A stretch of DNA of 64,000 nucleotides from Clostridiales bacterium (GCA_015056325.1 SVGL01000012.1:18399-82398); one strand, 5' to 3'; shown: positions 44,721 through 53,352, counted from the first letter of the stretch. Notes: generated from the sequence alone by a model not told the origin. A program made the numbers and translations.

Positions 44721-45419
44721 TTACTCGCCGAGGAACTCGCGGACGCAGCGCTTATAAGCAGCAACGGGATCAGCCGCCGCGGTGATGGGACGGCCCACGA
44801 CGATGTAGTCGCTGGCAGCCTTGGCCTTTTCGGGGGTCATGATGCGCACCTGGTCGCCCACGTCGCCGTCAGCGAAGCGGATGCCGGGGGTGACAGTCAT
44901 GAAGTCCGCGCCGCAGGCTTCCTTGACCAGGGCAGCCTCCAGAGGAGAGCACACCACGCCGGAGAGGCCCGCAGCCTTGGCATTCTGGGCGTACTTCTTC
45001 ACCGTGTCGGGCATGGAGGCGTTGATCAGCAGCTCATTCTGCATGCGCTCCTCGGAGGTGGAGGTCAGCTGGGTCACAGCCAGCAGCACGCCGCAGGTGC
45101 CGTCTTCACGGGTCAGGCCTTCCTTGGCGGCCTCCATCATGGCGATGGTGCCGGAGGCGTGCAGGTTGGTCATGTCCACGTCCAGGTGACGCAGCACGGC
45201 CATGGCCTTCTTGACGGTGTTGGGGATGTCGTGCAGCTTCAGGTCGAGGAAGATCTTGTGGCCGCGGGCCTTGATCTCCTTGACGATGGACGGGCCTTCG
45301 GCGTAGAAGAGCTCCATGCCGATCTTCACGAAGGGCTTGCGGCCGGTGAACTGATCCAGGAATGCCAGGGTCTTTTCCTTATTCTCAAAGTCGAGGGCAA
45401 TGATGACGTCCTTAGCCAT
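44721..45419 (-). CDS. pyrF: Orotidine 5'-phosphate decarboxylase
   Basis: A 232-residue group I PyrF, last step to UMP. It begins [20 protein letters not shown], carries the catalytic [13 protein letters not shown] motif and ends with the phosphate-binding [13 protein letters not shown] loop. AAGGAGG lies upstream of the ATG. It lies between pyrD and pyrE, separated from each by palindromic repeats. Confidence 0.95.
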   Translation of the reverse strand: MAKDVIIALDFENKEKTLAFLDQFTGRKPFVKIGMELFYAEGPSIVKEIKARGHKIFLDLKLHDIPNTVKKAMAVLRHLDVDMTNLHASGTIAMMEAAKEGLTREDGTCGVLLAVTQLTSTSEERMQNELLINASMPDTVKKYAQNAKAAGLSGVVCSPLEAALVKEACGADFMTVTPGIRFADGDVGDQVRIMTPEKAKAASDYIVVGRPITAAADPVAAYKRCVREFLGE

Positions 45420-45487
45420 GGTTGTGTGTCCTCCTTGTATGTCGTATGTATATCTACATGCAGATGCATGCGGATGGCTTGCAGGTT

Positions 45488-45633
45488 ACTCCCTCCGTCT
45501 TCGGACTTCGTCCGAATCCCCCTCCTGCCAGCCGGGCTCCGGCCTCGAGAGGGAGGCTTAGTAACTTGTTCCGCGTACCAAAAGGCTCCCTCCCGAGGGA
45601 GCTGTCAGCTGCTTGTCGGCTGACTGAGGGAGC
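45488..45633. repeat. Palindromic intergenic repeat 4 (between pyrD and pyrF)
   Basis: Ends ACTCCCTCCGTC (45488-45499) and GACTGAGGGAGC (45622-45633) are near-perfect inverted repeats. The core TACCAAAAGGCTCCCTC matches that of repeat 3. It ends 9 bp from the pyrD stop. Confidence 0.78.
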
Positions 45634-45642
45634 CGTTCCCCG

Positions 45643-46548
45643 TTACACCCGCTGAATATCGCTCAGCCTCTCAATACCCAGCTTCTCCATCTCGACGGGC
45701 AGCTGCTCGATGATCTCCTTGCAGGCGTAGGGGTTGACCAGGTTTGCCGCGCCGACCTGCACGGCCTTCGCTCCAGCCATCATCATCTCGATGACGTCGC
45801 GAGCCGTGGAAATGCCGCCCATGCCGATCACGGGGATCTTCACCGCGCCGGTCACCTGATACACCATGCGCACCGCCACCGGGAAGATGCCCGGGCCGGA
45901 GTAGCCGCCCATGACGTTGGCCAGGATGGGCTTGCGGCGGTTCAGGTCAATGCGCATGCCCAGCAGGGTGTTGATCAGGGACAAACCGTCCGCGCCGGCC
46001 TCTTCGCAGGCCTTGGCGATGGACACGATGTCGGTCACGTTGGGGCTGAGCTTGATGTACACGGGCTTGGTGGCAACCTGCTTCACCGCGCGGGTGACGC
46101 TGGCTGCGGCTTCCGGGCTGGTACCGAAGGCCATGCCGCCGCCGTGGACGTTCGGGCAGGAGATGTTCACCTCCAGGATCTCCACCTGATCCTCCTTGGT
46201 GAGCTTCTCGACGCAGTTCACATACTCCTCAATGGAGAAGCCGCTGATGTTGGCCACGATGGGCTTGTGGAACACCTTGCGCAGCTCAGGCAGCTCGTGG
46301 GCGATGACGTGATCCACGCCGGGATTCTGCAGACCCACGGAGTTCAGCATACCGTTGGGGCATTCCGCGATGCGGGGTGTGGGATTGCCGAAGCGGCTCT
46401 CGGCGGTGGTGCCCTTGAAGCTCAGGGAGCCGAGGATGTTGATGTCATAGTAGGGCAGGAACTCCTGGCCGAAGCCGTAGGTGCCGCTGGCGGGGATGAT
46501 GGGGTTGTCCAGCTTCACGCCAGAGAGGGTTACGGAAAGATCTTTCAT
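45643..46548 (-). CDS. pyrD: Dihydroorotate dehydrogenase, class 1B catalytic subunit
   Basis: A 301-residue FMN enzyme. The active-site Cys lies in VNISCPNVHGGGMAFG, the Lys/FMN region in YIKLSPNVTDI, and GGYSGPGIFPVAVR and GMGGISTARDV bind FMN. Class 1B is supported by the adjacent pyrK. GGAGG precedes the ATG. Confidence 0.94.
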   Translation of the reverse strand: MKDLSVTLSGVKLDNPIIPASGTYGFGQEFLPYYDINILGSLSFKGTTAESRFGNPTPRIAECPNGMLNSVGLQNPGVDHVIAHELPELRKVFHKPIVANISGFSIEEYVNCVEKLTKEDQVEILEVNISCPNVHGGGMAFGTSPEAAASVTRAVKQVATKPVYIKLSPNVTDIVSIAKACEEAGADGLSLINTLLGMRIDLNRRKPILANVMGGYSGPGIFPVAVRMVYQVTGAVKIPVIGMGGISTARDVIEMMMAGAKAVQVGAANLVNPYACKEIIEQLPVEMEKLGIERLSDIQRV

Positions 46549-46628
46549 TATGTTACCTCCGATAATGGGGCGCGGAAGACGGCTCCACGTTCAGTCAAGA
46601 TTGGCGGATAAAAGGGACGAAGTCCCCA

Positions 46629-47351
46629 TCACCAGATTACCTCGTCACGATCCAGAATCGGGCCGTCCTTGCAGATGCGCTTGTAGCCGCCCTTGACCTT
46701 CACCGAGCAGCCCATGCACGCGCCGAAGCCGCAGCCCATGCGCTCCTCGAAGGACAGCTGCGCGGGCTTGTCAGAGGCGTTCATGATGGCCTTGAGCATG
46801 GGCAGGGGGCCGCAGGCGCAGATGTCGGTGAAGTCGAGGTCCGCCATCGCATCGGTGACCAGGCCCTTCACGCCCGCGCTTCCGTCCATCGTGGCCAGGA
46901 CGAAGGGAGCGCCCATGGCCTCCACCGCGTCGCGCAGGAAGACTTCGCTTTCGGTGTTGAAGCCCGCCAGCACGGTGGGATGCTTGCCTTCAGCGATCAG
47001 CTGACGGCACAGGCCGATCATGGGGGGCAGACCCACGCCGCCGCCGATCAGCAGAGGCTTGTCGCCGCAGCGGGAAGTGTCAAAGCCGTTGCCCAGGCCG
47101 TTCAGCACGTCCAGCTCCATGCCGATCTTCATCGCGGACATGGCCTCGGTGCCCTGACCGACGACCTTATATACCAGGGTGATGGTCTCGTCGTCCCAGT
47201 CGCAGATGGAGATGGGGCGGCGCAGGTAGAAGCCAGGCACGGTCAGCTGGACGAACTGGCCGGGAGCCTTGATGGCGCTGGTGTCGCCCGCCAGCTTCAT
47301 GCGCCAGACGGTTTTGGTCAGTTGGGTATTTTCAACAAGGCGGTAGAGCAT
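46629..47351 (-). CDS. pyrK: Dihydroorotate dehydrogenase electron-transfer subunit
   Basis: A 240-residue PyrK with FAD domain (FYLRRPISICD), NAD-binding GGGVGLPPMIGLC and a C-terminal 2Fe-2S site formed by Cys in GCGFGACMGCSVK and RICKDGP. It passes electrons from PyrD to NAD+. It lies between pyrC and pyrD, 80 bp before pyrD. Confidence 0.94.
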   Translation of the reverse strand: MLYRLVENTQLTKTVWRMKLAGDTSAIKAPGQFVQLTVPGFYLRRPISICDWDDETITLVYKVVGQGTEAMSAMKIGMELDVLNGLGNGFDTSRCGDKPLLIGGGVGLPPMIGLCRQLIAEGKHPTVLAGFNTESEVFLRDAVEAMGAPFVLATMDGSAGVKGLVTDAMADLDFTDICACGPLPMLKAIMNASDKPAQLSFEERMGCGFGACMGCSVKVKGGYKRICKDGPILDRDEVIW

Positions 47352-47369
47352 GATGTTCCTCCTCTTGTA

Positions 47370-48641
47370 TCAGTCGATATTGTTGTACGCGATGTTATCC
47401 CCGCAGATGGTCAGCTTGCACTCAGCGTGCACCTTCCAGCCCTCGAAGGGCGTGGCCTTGCCCTTGCTGAGGAACTCCGCCGGGTCGATCACCTTGTCGG
47501 CGTTCAGGTCGAAGACGGTGATCTCCGCGCGGTCGCCGATTTCGATACCACCGTCAAGGCGGAAACGCCTCTTCGGCGCGTAGACCATGCGGTCCATCAG
47601 GGTTTCCAAAGACATCCGGCCCGTCTCCACGAAGTAGGTGTACATCAGCGGGAAGGCGCTTTCGATGCCCACCACGCCCATCGCGGACTTGGCAAGGCCC
47701 TTCCCCTTTTCCTCAGCGGAATGGGGCGCGTGGTCGGTGGCGATCATGTCGATGGTGCCGTCCAGCAGGCCCTCAACGAGGGCTTCCATGTCGGCCCTGT
47801 CGCGCAGTGGCGGGTTCATCTTGAAGCGGCCCAGATCCTGCAGGTCATCCTGACACATCAGCAGGTAGTGGGGGCCGGTCTCACAGGTGATGTTGAGGCC
47901 CTCGGCCTTGGCGCGGCGGATGATCTCGACGCTCTCCTTGGCGCTGACGTGGCAGACGTGGTAGCGGCAGCCGTTCTCGCGGATGAGGGCCACGTCCCGG
48001 GCGATGGGGCCCCACTCACTCTCGGAGGGGATGCCGGGGATGCCGTGCTCCTTGGCAAATGCGCCGTCGTGGATCGCGCCGCCGGCCGGGATCAGGCTCA
48101 TGTCCTCGCAGTGGGCCGCGATGATGGAATCCGCCGCCTTGCAGCGCAGCATGGCCTCCCGCATGGTGTCGGCTTCCTTCACGCCGCGCCCGTCGTCGGA
48201 GAAGCCCATCACGCGGTGCGCCAGGCCCTCGATGTCCGTCAGCTCGCCCTCGCCCTTCTGGCCCAGGGTGATGGAGGCATAGGGCAGCACCCGGATGACG
48301 GCCTGCTGGGCAATCATGTCCTCCTGCACGCGCAGATGCTCGTCAGAGTCGGGCGCAGGATTGAGGTTGGGCATCGCGCCCACCACCGTGTAGCCGCCCC
48401 GGGCGCAGGCCTTCGTGCCGGTCCCGATGGTTTCCTTATAAGAAAAACCCGGCTCACGAAGATGCACATGCACATCCGCAAATCCGGGAAACACCGCGAG
48501 ACCGCGGCAATCAAACACTTTATCTGCACTGGAAGAAATAGCCTGTCCGCGGCCGGTGACGACGCCGTCCGTGACTTCGATATCCATGGGGACAAGATGA
48601 CCGTTCTCGTAGACCAGACCGTCCTTGAGCAGCATCCGCAT
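47370..48641 (-). CDS. pyrC: Dihydroorotase
   Basis: A 423-residue class I dihydroorotase. Metal ligands lie in DVHVHLREPGF and the downstream His/Asp motifs CETGPHYLL and ATDHAPHS. AAAGGAG lies 8 bases before the ATG at 48641. It is the first gene of the pyr operon, behind the promoter at 48698-48726. The transcribed leader (about 50 nt) is too short for a classical PyrR attenuator, and no carAB or pyrR is in the window. Confidence 0.94.
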   Translation of the reverse strand: MRMLLKDGLVYENGHLVPMDIEVTDGVVTGRGQAISSSADKVFDCRGLAVFPGFADVHVHLREPGFSYKETIGTGTKACARGGYTVVGAMPNLNPAPDSDEHLRVQEDMIAQQAVIRVLPYASITLGQKGEGELTDIEGLAHRVMGFSDDGRGVKEADTMREAMLRCKAADSIIAAHCEDMSLIPAGGAIHDGAFAKEHGIPGIPSESEWGPIARDVALIRENGCRYHVCHVSAKESVEIIRRAKAEGLNITCETGPHYLLMCQDDLQDLGRFKMNPPLRDRADMEALVEGLLDGTIDMIATDHAPHSAEEKGKGLAKSAMGVVGIESAFPLMYTYFVETGRMSLETLMDRMVYAPKRRFRLDGGIEIGDRAEITVFDLNADKVIDPAEFLSKGKATPFEGWKVHAECKLTICGDNIAYNNID

Positions 48642-48697
48642 GGGCTTTTCTCCTTTCAGCCATTCCTGGCCACCCTTGATTTTTGCTTATCCGATTT

Positions 48698-48726
48698 ATT
48701 ATATCAATCCTCCCGAAAGATTTCAA
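48698..48726 (-). promoter_or_regulatory. Promoter of the pyr operon
   Basis: On the minus strand TTGAAA (48726-48721) and TATAAT (48703-48698) are separated by 17 bp. A CCCCATTT...AAATGGGG inverted repeat lies just upstream (48729-48764). Confidence 0.78.
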
Positions 48727-48807
48727 GCCCCATTTTTATCTTTTTCCCGTTTTTTTCAGAGAAATGGGGAGACTGCCAAAAATACAGTAGCAGTACGGCA
48801 AACACCT

Positions 48808-48836
48808 TTGCATTTTTGACCGATGTATGCTACAAT
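48808..48836 (+). promoter_or_regulatory. Promoter for the coiled-coil gene pair
   Basis: TTGCAT (48808-48813) and TACAAT (48831-48836) are separated by 17 bp. Confidence 0.6.
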
Positions 48837-48877
48837 GGTAAAAGTCACCCCAAACGTTTCACAAGGAGGCGCGCACC

Positions 48878-49321
48878 ATGGAGAAGGTCACACCACGTTG
48901 GTTCACCGCATTGCTTGTCGCCGTGCTGCTCCTGTGCAGCGTTGCGGTAGCGTCGTCGGTGTTCTATGAAGCCTCCATGCGCACGCAGATCGCCGATGTG
49001 CAGACCAGCCTGAGCGCCGTGCAGGGGCGTCTGCGCAAGCAGCAGCAGGAATATGCCGAGTACGTCGCGGCCCTGCCCTCCGTGCTGGAGGAGCTGGTGG
49101 CGGTGGAGCCTCAGGCAGCCGCTGCATATGATCAGGAACAGGCGCTGCGCCAGCAGCGCAAGGAGCTCCGGACTGAGAACGCCGCGCTGGCTGATGAAAT
49201 CACCCTGCTGCAGTCCCAGTTCACCGGCAGCGACGCCGACCTGACCCAAACCCTGGAGGCCCTGATGCATCTGCAGAATGCCCTGCAGTCTCTCCGGGCG
49301 CTGCACCAGCTGGATCCGTAA
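48878..49321 (+). CDS. Single-span membrane coiled-coil protein
   Basis: A 147-residue protein with one N-terminal transmembrane span (about 9-29, FTALLVAVLLLCSVAVASSVF). The rest is an extended coiled coil rich in Gln, Leu and Ala (QTSLSAVQGRLRKQQQEYAE, ALRQQRKELRTENAALADEI). AAGGAGG precedes the ATG. A similarly built gene follows 36 bp later. A scaffold or division-related role is possible but unsupported. Confidence 0.6.
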   Translation: MEKVTPRWFTALLVAVLLLCSVAVASSVFYEASMRTQIADVQTSLSAVQGRLRKQQQEYAEYVAALPSVLEELVAVEPQAAAAYDQEQALRQQRKELRTENAALADEITLLQSQFTGSDADLTQTLEALMHLQNALQSLRALHQLDP

Positions 49322-49357
49322 AAACAATCAACCACATATTTTAAGGAGGAAAGCCCC

Positions 49358-50035
49358 ATGTCCCAGAAAAAGAAGCCTGCCCAGCCCGCCAAGCAGAATT
49401 CCCTGCTGCCGCTGATCGTGGTGCTGGTGGTTGCCATCGTGCTGATCGCCGTGCTCTTTGCCCGCTCCAACAACCTCAACAGCCAGCTGGACGCCCTGAA
49501 CACCGAGCTGACCGAAACCAACGCCACCCTGCAGCAGACCATCACCGACAAGGAAGCCGTCGAGGAGCAGCTGTCTGCCGCCCAGGAGAGCCTGCGTGAA
49601 GCCCAGCTGACCCTGGAGGAATCCACCAAGAAGGTCGCTGACCTGGAGGGCCAGATCGCCGCCCTGACCGAGGAGAACACCGCCAACAAGAATCAGATCG
49701 CCGTCCTGACCGCTGACCTGGAGGCTGCCCGCGCCAACAAGGCCGCCGCCGAGGTATACCTGGCCAACGTGGAGCACAGCATTCAGATGGCGCTGAACGC
49801 CCTGAACGGCGTGACCCCCCCCCCCACCGCCGAGCCCACCCCCGAACCCACCGTGGAGCCCGAGGCCGCCGAAGCCCCCGTGGAGGAAGCCGCTGAGGTT
49901 GAGGCCACCCCCGCCCCCGAGGCTGAGGACGAGGTCGTGGAAGAGGCCGCTGCGGCAGTGACCGAGGAGGCCGCTCCCGTAGAAGAACCCGCTCCCGAAG
50001 TCGAGGAGACCACCGAGGAAGTCCCTGCGGAATAA
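49358..50035 (+). CDS. Membrane coiled-coil protein with acidic Pro/Glu tail and poly-C tract
   Basis: A 225-residue protein. A lysine-rich cytoplasmic start (MSQKKKPAQPAKQNS) leads to one span (about 16-36), then a coiled coil (about 37-145, SQLDALNTELTETNATLQQT). A tail of about 75 residues made almost only of Pro, Glu, Ala, Val and Thr ends the protein. The tail begins at VTPPPT, encoded by an 11-C run (49815-49825). AAGGAGG precedes the ATG. Slippage in the tract would swap the acidic tail for a basic Pro/Arg tail. Function unknown. Confidence 0.65.
   Translation: MSQKKKPAQPAKQNSLLPLIVVLVVAIVLIAVLFARSNNLNSQLDALNTELTETNATLQQTITDKEAVEEQLSAAQESLREAQLTLEESTKKVADLEGQIAALTEENTANKNQIAVLTADLEAARANKAAAEVYLANVEHSIQMALNALNGVTPPPTAEPTPEPTVEPEAAEAPVEEAAEVEATPAPEAEDEVVEEAAAAVTEEAAPVEEPAPEVEETTEEVPAE
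49815..49825 (+). repeat. Poly-C tract (C11) inside a coding sequence
   Basis: Eleven consecutive C residues lie within the GTG-ACC...ACC-GCC coding stretch, at the junction of coiled coil and acidic tail. Confidence 0.8.
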
Positions 50036-50092
50036 ACACCATCATGCCTCGGCCTGATATGGCACGGGGTTTTCTGTTTGGAAAGGAGCCCC

Positions 50093-50665
50093 ATGCACTC
50101 CAAAGAGAACTACAAGTCCTGGTCTGACCTGCGTAAACGGCAGCTGGAACTGCTGGCGCCATCTCTTCAGGGGCGGGTGGACTACCACCTTGCCCGCTAT
50201 CATCAAGTGCATAATTCCTATGGTCATGCGGCTATCCTGGTAGACGGCCAGGCTGCGGTCACATTCTCCTGGGTGGAGATGTACGAGCAGGAAATGTACA
50301 ACTACGATGAAGCCCACCTCCTCCGGTGGGAAAATGACGCAACCTTCTCCGACTACAAGTTCATCGACGCGCTGACCGCCTACCGGCACCTGTCCATTGC
50401 CGATGCGCTGGTGCATGAGGACCTCATCATCCGGGTTTTGGCGCTGCTGGACCGTCGCACCGGCAAGCGGACGCTGCAGCGGCTCGTCAAGGAGGACGCC
50501 TGGAACGGCTGGCCCGAATGGGTGCGGCGCTTCTGCATGCTGCGATTTGACGCGGAGGGCATCCCCTATGAAAGCAAGCCCCGGCCCTACCCCCATCCCC
50601 CGGCGACGCAGCCCCGCTTCAGCAAACTCGTCCGGGGCGCCTTTACCACCAACGCACCCAAATAG
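50093..50665 (+). CDS. Conserved hypothetical protein (SF0329-like)
   Basis: A 190-residue soluble protein. The N-terminus NYKSWSDLRKRQLELLAPSL with GRVDYHLARYHQVHNSYGHA resembles the clostridial SF0329-type family of unknown function. The ATG at 50093 has GGAAAGGAG just upstream. A Trp/Tyr-rich middle (FSWVEMYEQEMYNYDEAHLL) and a basic, Pro-rich C-terminus are seen. It is followed by a terminator and a small hairpin cluster. Confidence 0.6.
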   Translation: MHSKENYKSWSDLRKRQLELLAPSLQGRVDYHLARYHQVHNSYGHAAILVDGQAAVTFSWVEMYEQEMYNYDEAHLLRWENDATFSDYKFIDALTAYRHLSIADALVHEDLIIRVLALLDRRTGKRTLQRLVKEDAWNGWPEWVRRFCMLRFDAEGIPYESKPRPYPHPPATQPRFSKLVRGAFTTNAPK

Positions 50666-50670
50666 AAAAG

Positions 50671-50705
50671 AAGGAACGCCCCCGATATGGATGCGTTCCT
50701 TTTAT
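50671..50705. terminator. Terminator after the SF0329-like gene
   Basis: A 9-bp stem, AAGGAACGC (50671-50679) with GCGTTCCTT (50693-50701), continues into TTTAT, with AAAAG on the left. Confidence 0.75.
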
Positions 50706-50718
50706 GTTGCTTTCTGAG

Positions 50719-50760
50719 GTCGCGCGTGCGCGACGAGCGATAGCGAATGCGTGCATTCGC
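50719..50760. repeat. Second small hairpin train
   Basis: Two perfect, tight hairpins lie in tandem: GTCGCGC-GT-GCGCGAC (50719-50734) and GCGAATGC-GT-GCATTCGC (50743-50760). They are joined by GAGCGATA and followed by AGAGCGAAG. Style and GAGCGA linkers match the train at 14898-15223. Confidence 0.65.
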
Positions 50761-50803
50761 AGAGCGAAGCCTACGGCAGAGCTTGTCCCTGACGTGGGCC
50801 GAT

Positions 50804-52456
50804 TTATGCCTTGCAGTAGGTATTCATCAGGGCCTCCAGGGTGTCCAGCACGGCCTCCGCCGCGGCCTGATCCGCGCCCTTCGCGAACAGGTAGGCCTTC
50901 AGCTTGGGCTCGGTGCCGGAGGGGCGCACGATGATCTTGCAGCCGTCCTTGAGCGCGAAGGACAGCACGTCGGACTTGGGCAGGCCGGTGTCGTCGTTCT
51001 CGTAGTCGATGCGGGAAGCAGTCTGGAAGGCCTCGTCCGTGAAGTCGGACAGGGGCTTGCGCAGGTTCGCCATGATATTCGCCATGGTCTTGGCGCCGGA
51101 TTCACCCTCGTACTCGAAGGTCAGCAGTCGCTGGGCAAAGAAGCCGTGCTCGCGGCGCAGCAGATCCAACTTGTCCAGCAGGGTCAGGCCCTGCGCCTTG
51201 TAATTCGCGGCCATCTCGCACACCAGCACGGCGGCGTTGACGGCGTCCTTGTCGCGCACGTCGGTGCCGGAGAGGTAGCCGTAAGACTCCTCAAAGCCAA
51301 AGATGTAGCGCTCCGGATGGCCCTCCTGCTCCAGCAGGCCGATCTGCTCGCCGATGAACTTGAAGCCGGTCAGCACGTTGCGCAATTCGACGCCGTACTT
51401 CTGGCAGATCGGCACGGCCATCTCGGTGGTCACGATGGTCTTGACGGCCACGGGGGGCAACTTCGTTGCTTTTCTATGAGAACAGATATAGTCAAGGAGC
51501 AGCACACCCATGTCGTTGCCGGAGATCAGCACCACCTCGTCGCCCACGCGCACGCCCGCGCCGATGCGGTCGCAGTCAGGGTCGGTGGCCAGGCACATGT
51601 CCGCGCCGGTCTGGATGGTCTTCGCGATGGCCAGCTTCATGGCCTCGCGGATCTCCGGGTTCGGATAGGGGCAGGTGGGGAAGTTGCCGTCGGGCTTTTC
51701 CTGCTCGGCCACGATCTCCACGTCGATGTTGCCCATGCGCTTCATCATCTCGCGGACAGGCACGTTGCCGGTGCCGTTCAGAGGGCTGTAAACCAGGTGC
51801 AGGCGCTCAGTGGCGGGGGCGATGCGCAGGCCGTCCATGACCTGGTAGTAGCTCTCGATGGTCTCGTCATCAATGAAGGAGATCATGCCCTTGTCCATCA
51901 GCGCGTCGAAGTCCGGCAGCTGGTCCACGAGGGTCTCCTCGGCGCAGATGTAGCCGTAGATGCGGTCCGCCGCCTCGATGGTGATCTGGCAGCCGTCCGC
52001 ACCGTACACCTTGTAGCCGTTGAACTTGGCCGGGTTGTGGGACGCGGTGACCATCACGCCCGCGGAGGTGTGCAGGTGGCGCACCGCGTAGGACAGCATG
52101 GGCGTGGGCATGAGGGTCTTGTAGATGTACACGCGGACGCCCATCTCCGCCAGGGTGGCAGCAGTCAGGCGGGCAAAATCGGTGGAATGGATGCGGCTGT
52201 CGCAGCTCACCGCGCAGGAGGGATTCTCGAAGGTTTCCTTGAGGTACTTGCCCAGGCCGCGGGTCGCCTTGGACACGGTGTAGAGGTTCATGCGATTGGT
52301 GCCCGCACCCAGCACGCCGCGCAGTCCGCCGGTGCCAAACGCAAGCTCCCGGTAGAAGCTGTCGGAGATCTGCTCCTCGGTCATGTTCTTCAGCTGGGTG
52401 AGCAGCTCCTCATTCATGCCGGGGCAGTTGAGCCACTGCTGATACTTGGTATTCAC
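50804..52456 (-). CDS. pgcA: Phosphoglucomutase/phosphomannomutase
   Basis: A 550-residue alpha-D-phosphohexomutase. The catalytic Ser is in VTASHNPAKFNGYKVYG, the Mg-binding loop is CLATDPDCDRIG, the sugar loop FGFEESYGYLSG and the phosphate loop RPSGTEPKLKAY. The GTG at 52456 is preferred (GGAGG 8-9 bases upstream) over an in-frame ATG at 52471 that overlaps this ribosome site. It interconverts glucose-1-phosphate from glycogen phosphorylase and glucose-6-phosphate. It is a single gene with an orphan gene upstream that ends in its own terminator. Confidence 0.93.
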   Translation of the reverse strand: MNTKYQQWLNCPGMNEELLTQLKNMTEEQISDSFYRELAFGTGGLRGVLGAGTNRMNLYTVSKATRGLGKYLKETFENPSCAVSCDSRIHSTDFARLTAATLAEMGVRVYIYKTLMPTPMLSYAVRHLHTSAGVMVTASHNPAKFNGYKVYGADGCQITIEAADRIYGYICAEETLVDQLPDFDALMDKGMISFIDDETIESYYQVMDGLRIAPATERLHLVYSPLNGTGNVPVREMMKRMGNIDVEIVAEQEKPDGNFPTCPYPNPEIREAMKLAIAKTIQTGADMCLATDPDCDRIGAGVRVGDEVVLISGNDMGVLLLDYICSHRKATKLPPVAVKTIVTTEMAVPICQKYGVELRNVLTGFKFIGEQIGLLEQEGHPERYIFGFEESYGYLSGTDVRDKDAVNAAVLVCEMAANYKAQGLTLLDKLDLLRREHGFFAQRLLTFEYEGESGAKTMANIMANLRKPLSDFTDEAFQTASRIDYENDDTGLPKSDVLSFALKDGCKIIVRPSGTEPKLKAYLFAKGADQAAAEAVLDTLEALMNTYCKA

Positions 52457-52486
52457 GGTGTCATCCTCCATTCTTTACATTGAAAA

Positions 52487-52512
52487 GGCAGCCTCGCCGA
52501 AACAAAGCTGCC
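52487..52512 (-). terminator. Terminator between orphan gene and pgcA
   Basis: GGCAGC (52487-52492) pairs with GCTGCC (52507-52512), and TTTT follows on the minus strand. Confidence 0.6.
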
Positions 52513-52534
52513 ACTGAAAACTTGTGAACCCCTA

Positions 52535-53170
52535 TTATTGGGCGATGCGCTCCTGCTGCTCGTAGTAGCTGGCGCCGTCCTGGGGGAACTGCTGGGCGCT
52601 GTAGTACTGGGCGCTCTGGGTGTCCCAGCTGGCCTGGGCGGCCTGCACGGGCGTGGCCTGCATCTCCTCCAGGGGACGGATGTACTGCCAATCCCAACCG
52701 AACTTGTCCACGCCCAGCTCAATGCCGTACTCGTAGAGCATCTCGGTCATGCACTCCAGCATGCCGCGCAGGCGGCGGGCATACATGCCGCGCTGGCTGT
52801 TGAAGGGGGCCAGCACCAGGGTGTTGATGTCCTCGCAGGAGAACAGCGGGTGCTGACGGGTGAAGCCGAACAGGCTCACGCTGGAGGCGCGGCCGTCGGT
52901 GCGGATCTCCCGGGGAAGCTTGCCCATCCACCAGGACTGGCTGTCAAGGATCATCATGTATCGGCCCGTGACCTCTGCCGGCAGCTGGAAGGTGCAGCGG
53001 TCGGTCATGCGGTTCAGACCATCGAACTTGCAGAACACCAGCGTATGATCCGGGTACAGCGCCACGTTGAAGCCGCCGGCGGCATGGTTGTCATCCCGGC
53101 GGGACGCCACCTGCGGACGGTAGAGATACCAGAACAGCGGGGCCACAGTTTCATTGCGGTCGATTACCAC
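52535..53170 (-). CDS. Hypothetical protein
   Basis: A 211-residue soluble protein starting with GTG (AGGAGGGG about 8 bases upstream). The middle contains GRYMMILDSQSWWMGKLPRE and VLAPFNSQRGMYARRLRGML. The C-terminal 40 residues are rich in Gln, Ala, Ser and Tyr (QSAQYYSAQQFPQDGASYYE) and look disordered. No family is recognised. It has its own promoter with an operator-like palindrome. Confidence 0.6.
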   Translation of the reverse strand: MVIDRNETVAPLFWYLYRPQVASRRDDNHAAGGFNVALYPDHTLVFCKFDGLNRMTDRCTFQLPAEVTGRYMMILDSQSWWMGKLPREIRTDGRASSVSLFGFTRQHPLFSCEDINTLVLAPFNSQRGMYARRLRGMLECMTEMLYEYGIELGVDKFGWDWQYIRPLEEMQATPVQAAQASWDTQSAQYYSAQQFPQDGASYYEQQERIAQ

Positions 53171-53209
53171 AGGCAGCCCCTCCTCTCAAAGGTTAGTTAT
53201 CATGGCTAA

Positions 53210-53238
53210 ATGATAAGGCGAAAACCGCCCTGCGTCAA
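53210..53238 (-). promoter_or_regulatory. Promoter with overlapping TTATCAT/ATGATAA palindrome
   Basis: On the minus strand TTGACG (53238-53233) and TATCAT (53215-53210) are 17 bp apart. The 7-bp inverted repeat TTATCAT-6-ATGATAA (53197-53216) overlaps the -10, a likely repressor site. Confidence 0.6.
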
Positions 53239-53324
53239 TACCTTTTAGCAGCTTTCACGAATTTTCGGCACATACCACAACCACATTGCCGAATTTTGTA
53301 CATTTTTCAGTCTTTGGCGAAACA

Positions 53325-53347
53325 CCCCAAAGATTCCGTTTTTGGGG
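53325..53347 (-). terminator. Hairpin after the M28 gene pair
   Basis: CCCCAAA (53325-53331) and TTTGGGG (53341-53347) form a 7-bp stem with a 9-nt loop. The T run on the minus strand is weak. Confidence 0.45.
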
Positions 53348-53352
53348 AAGCC

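Noticed and set aside
48642..48691. PyrR-type attenuator before pyrC
   Set aside because: The transcribed leader is only about 50 nt and lacks antiterminator and terminator stems.
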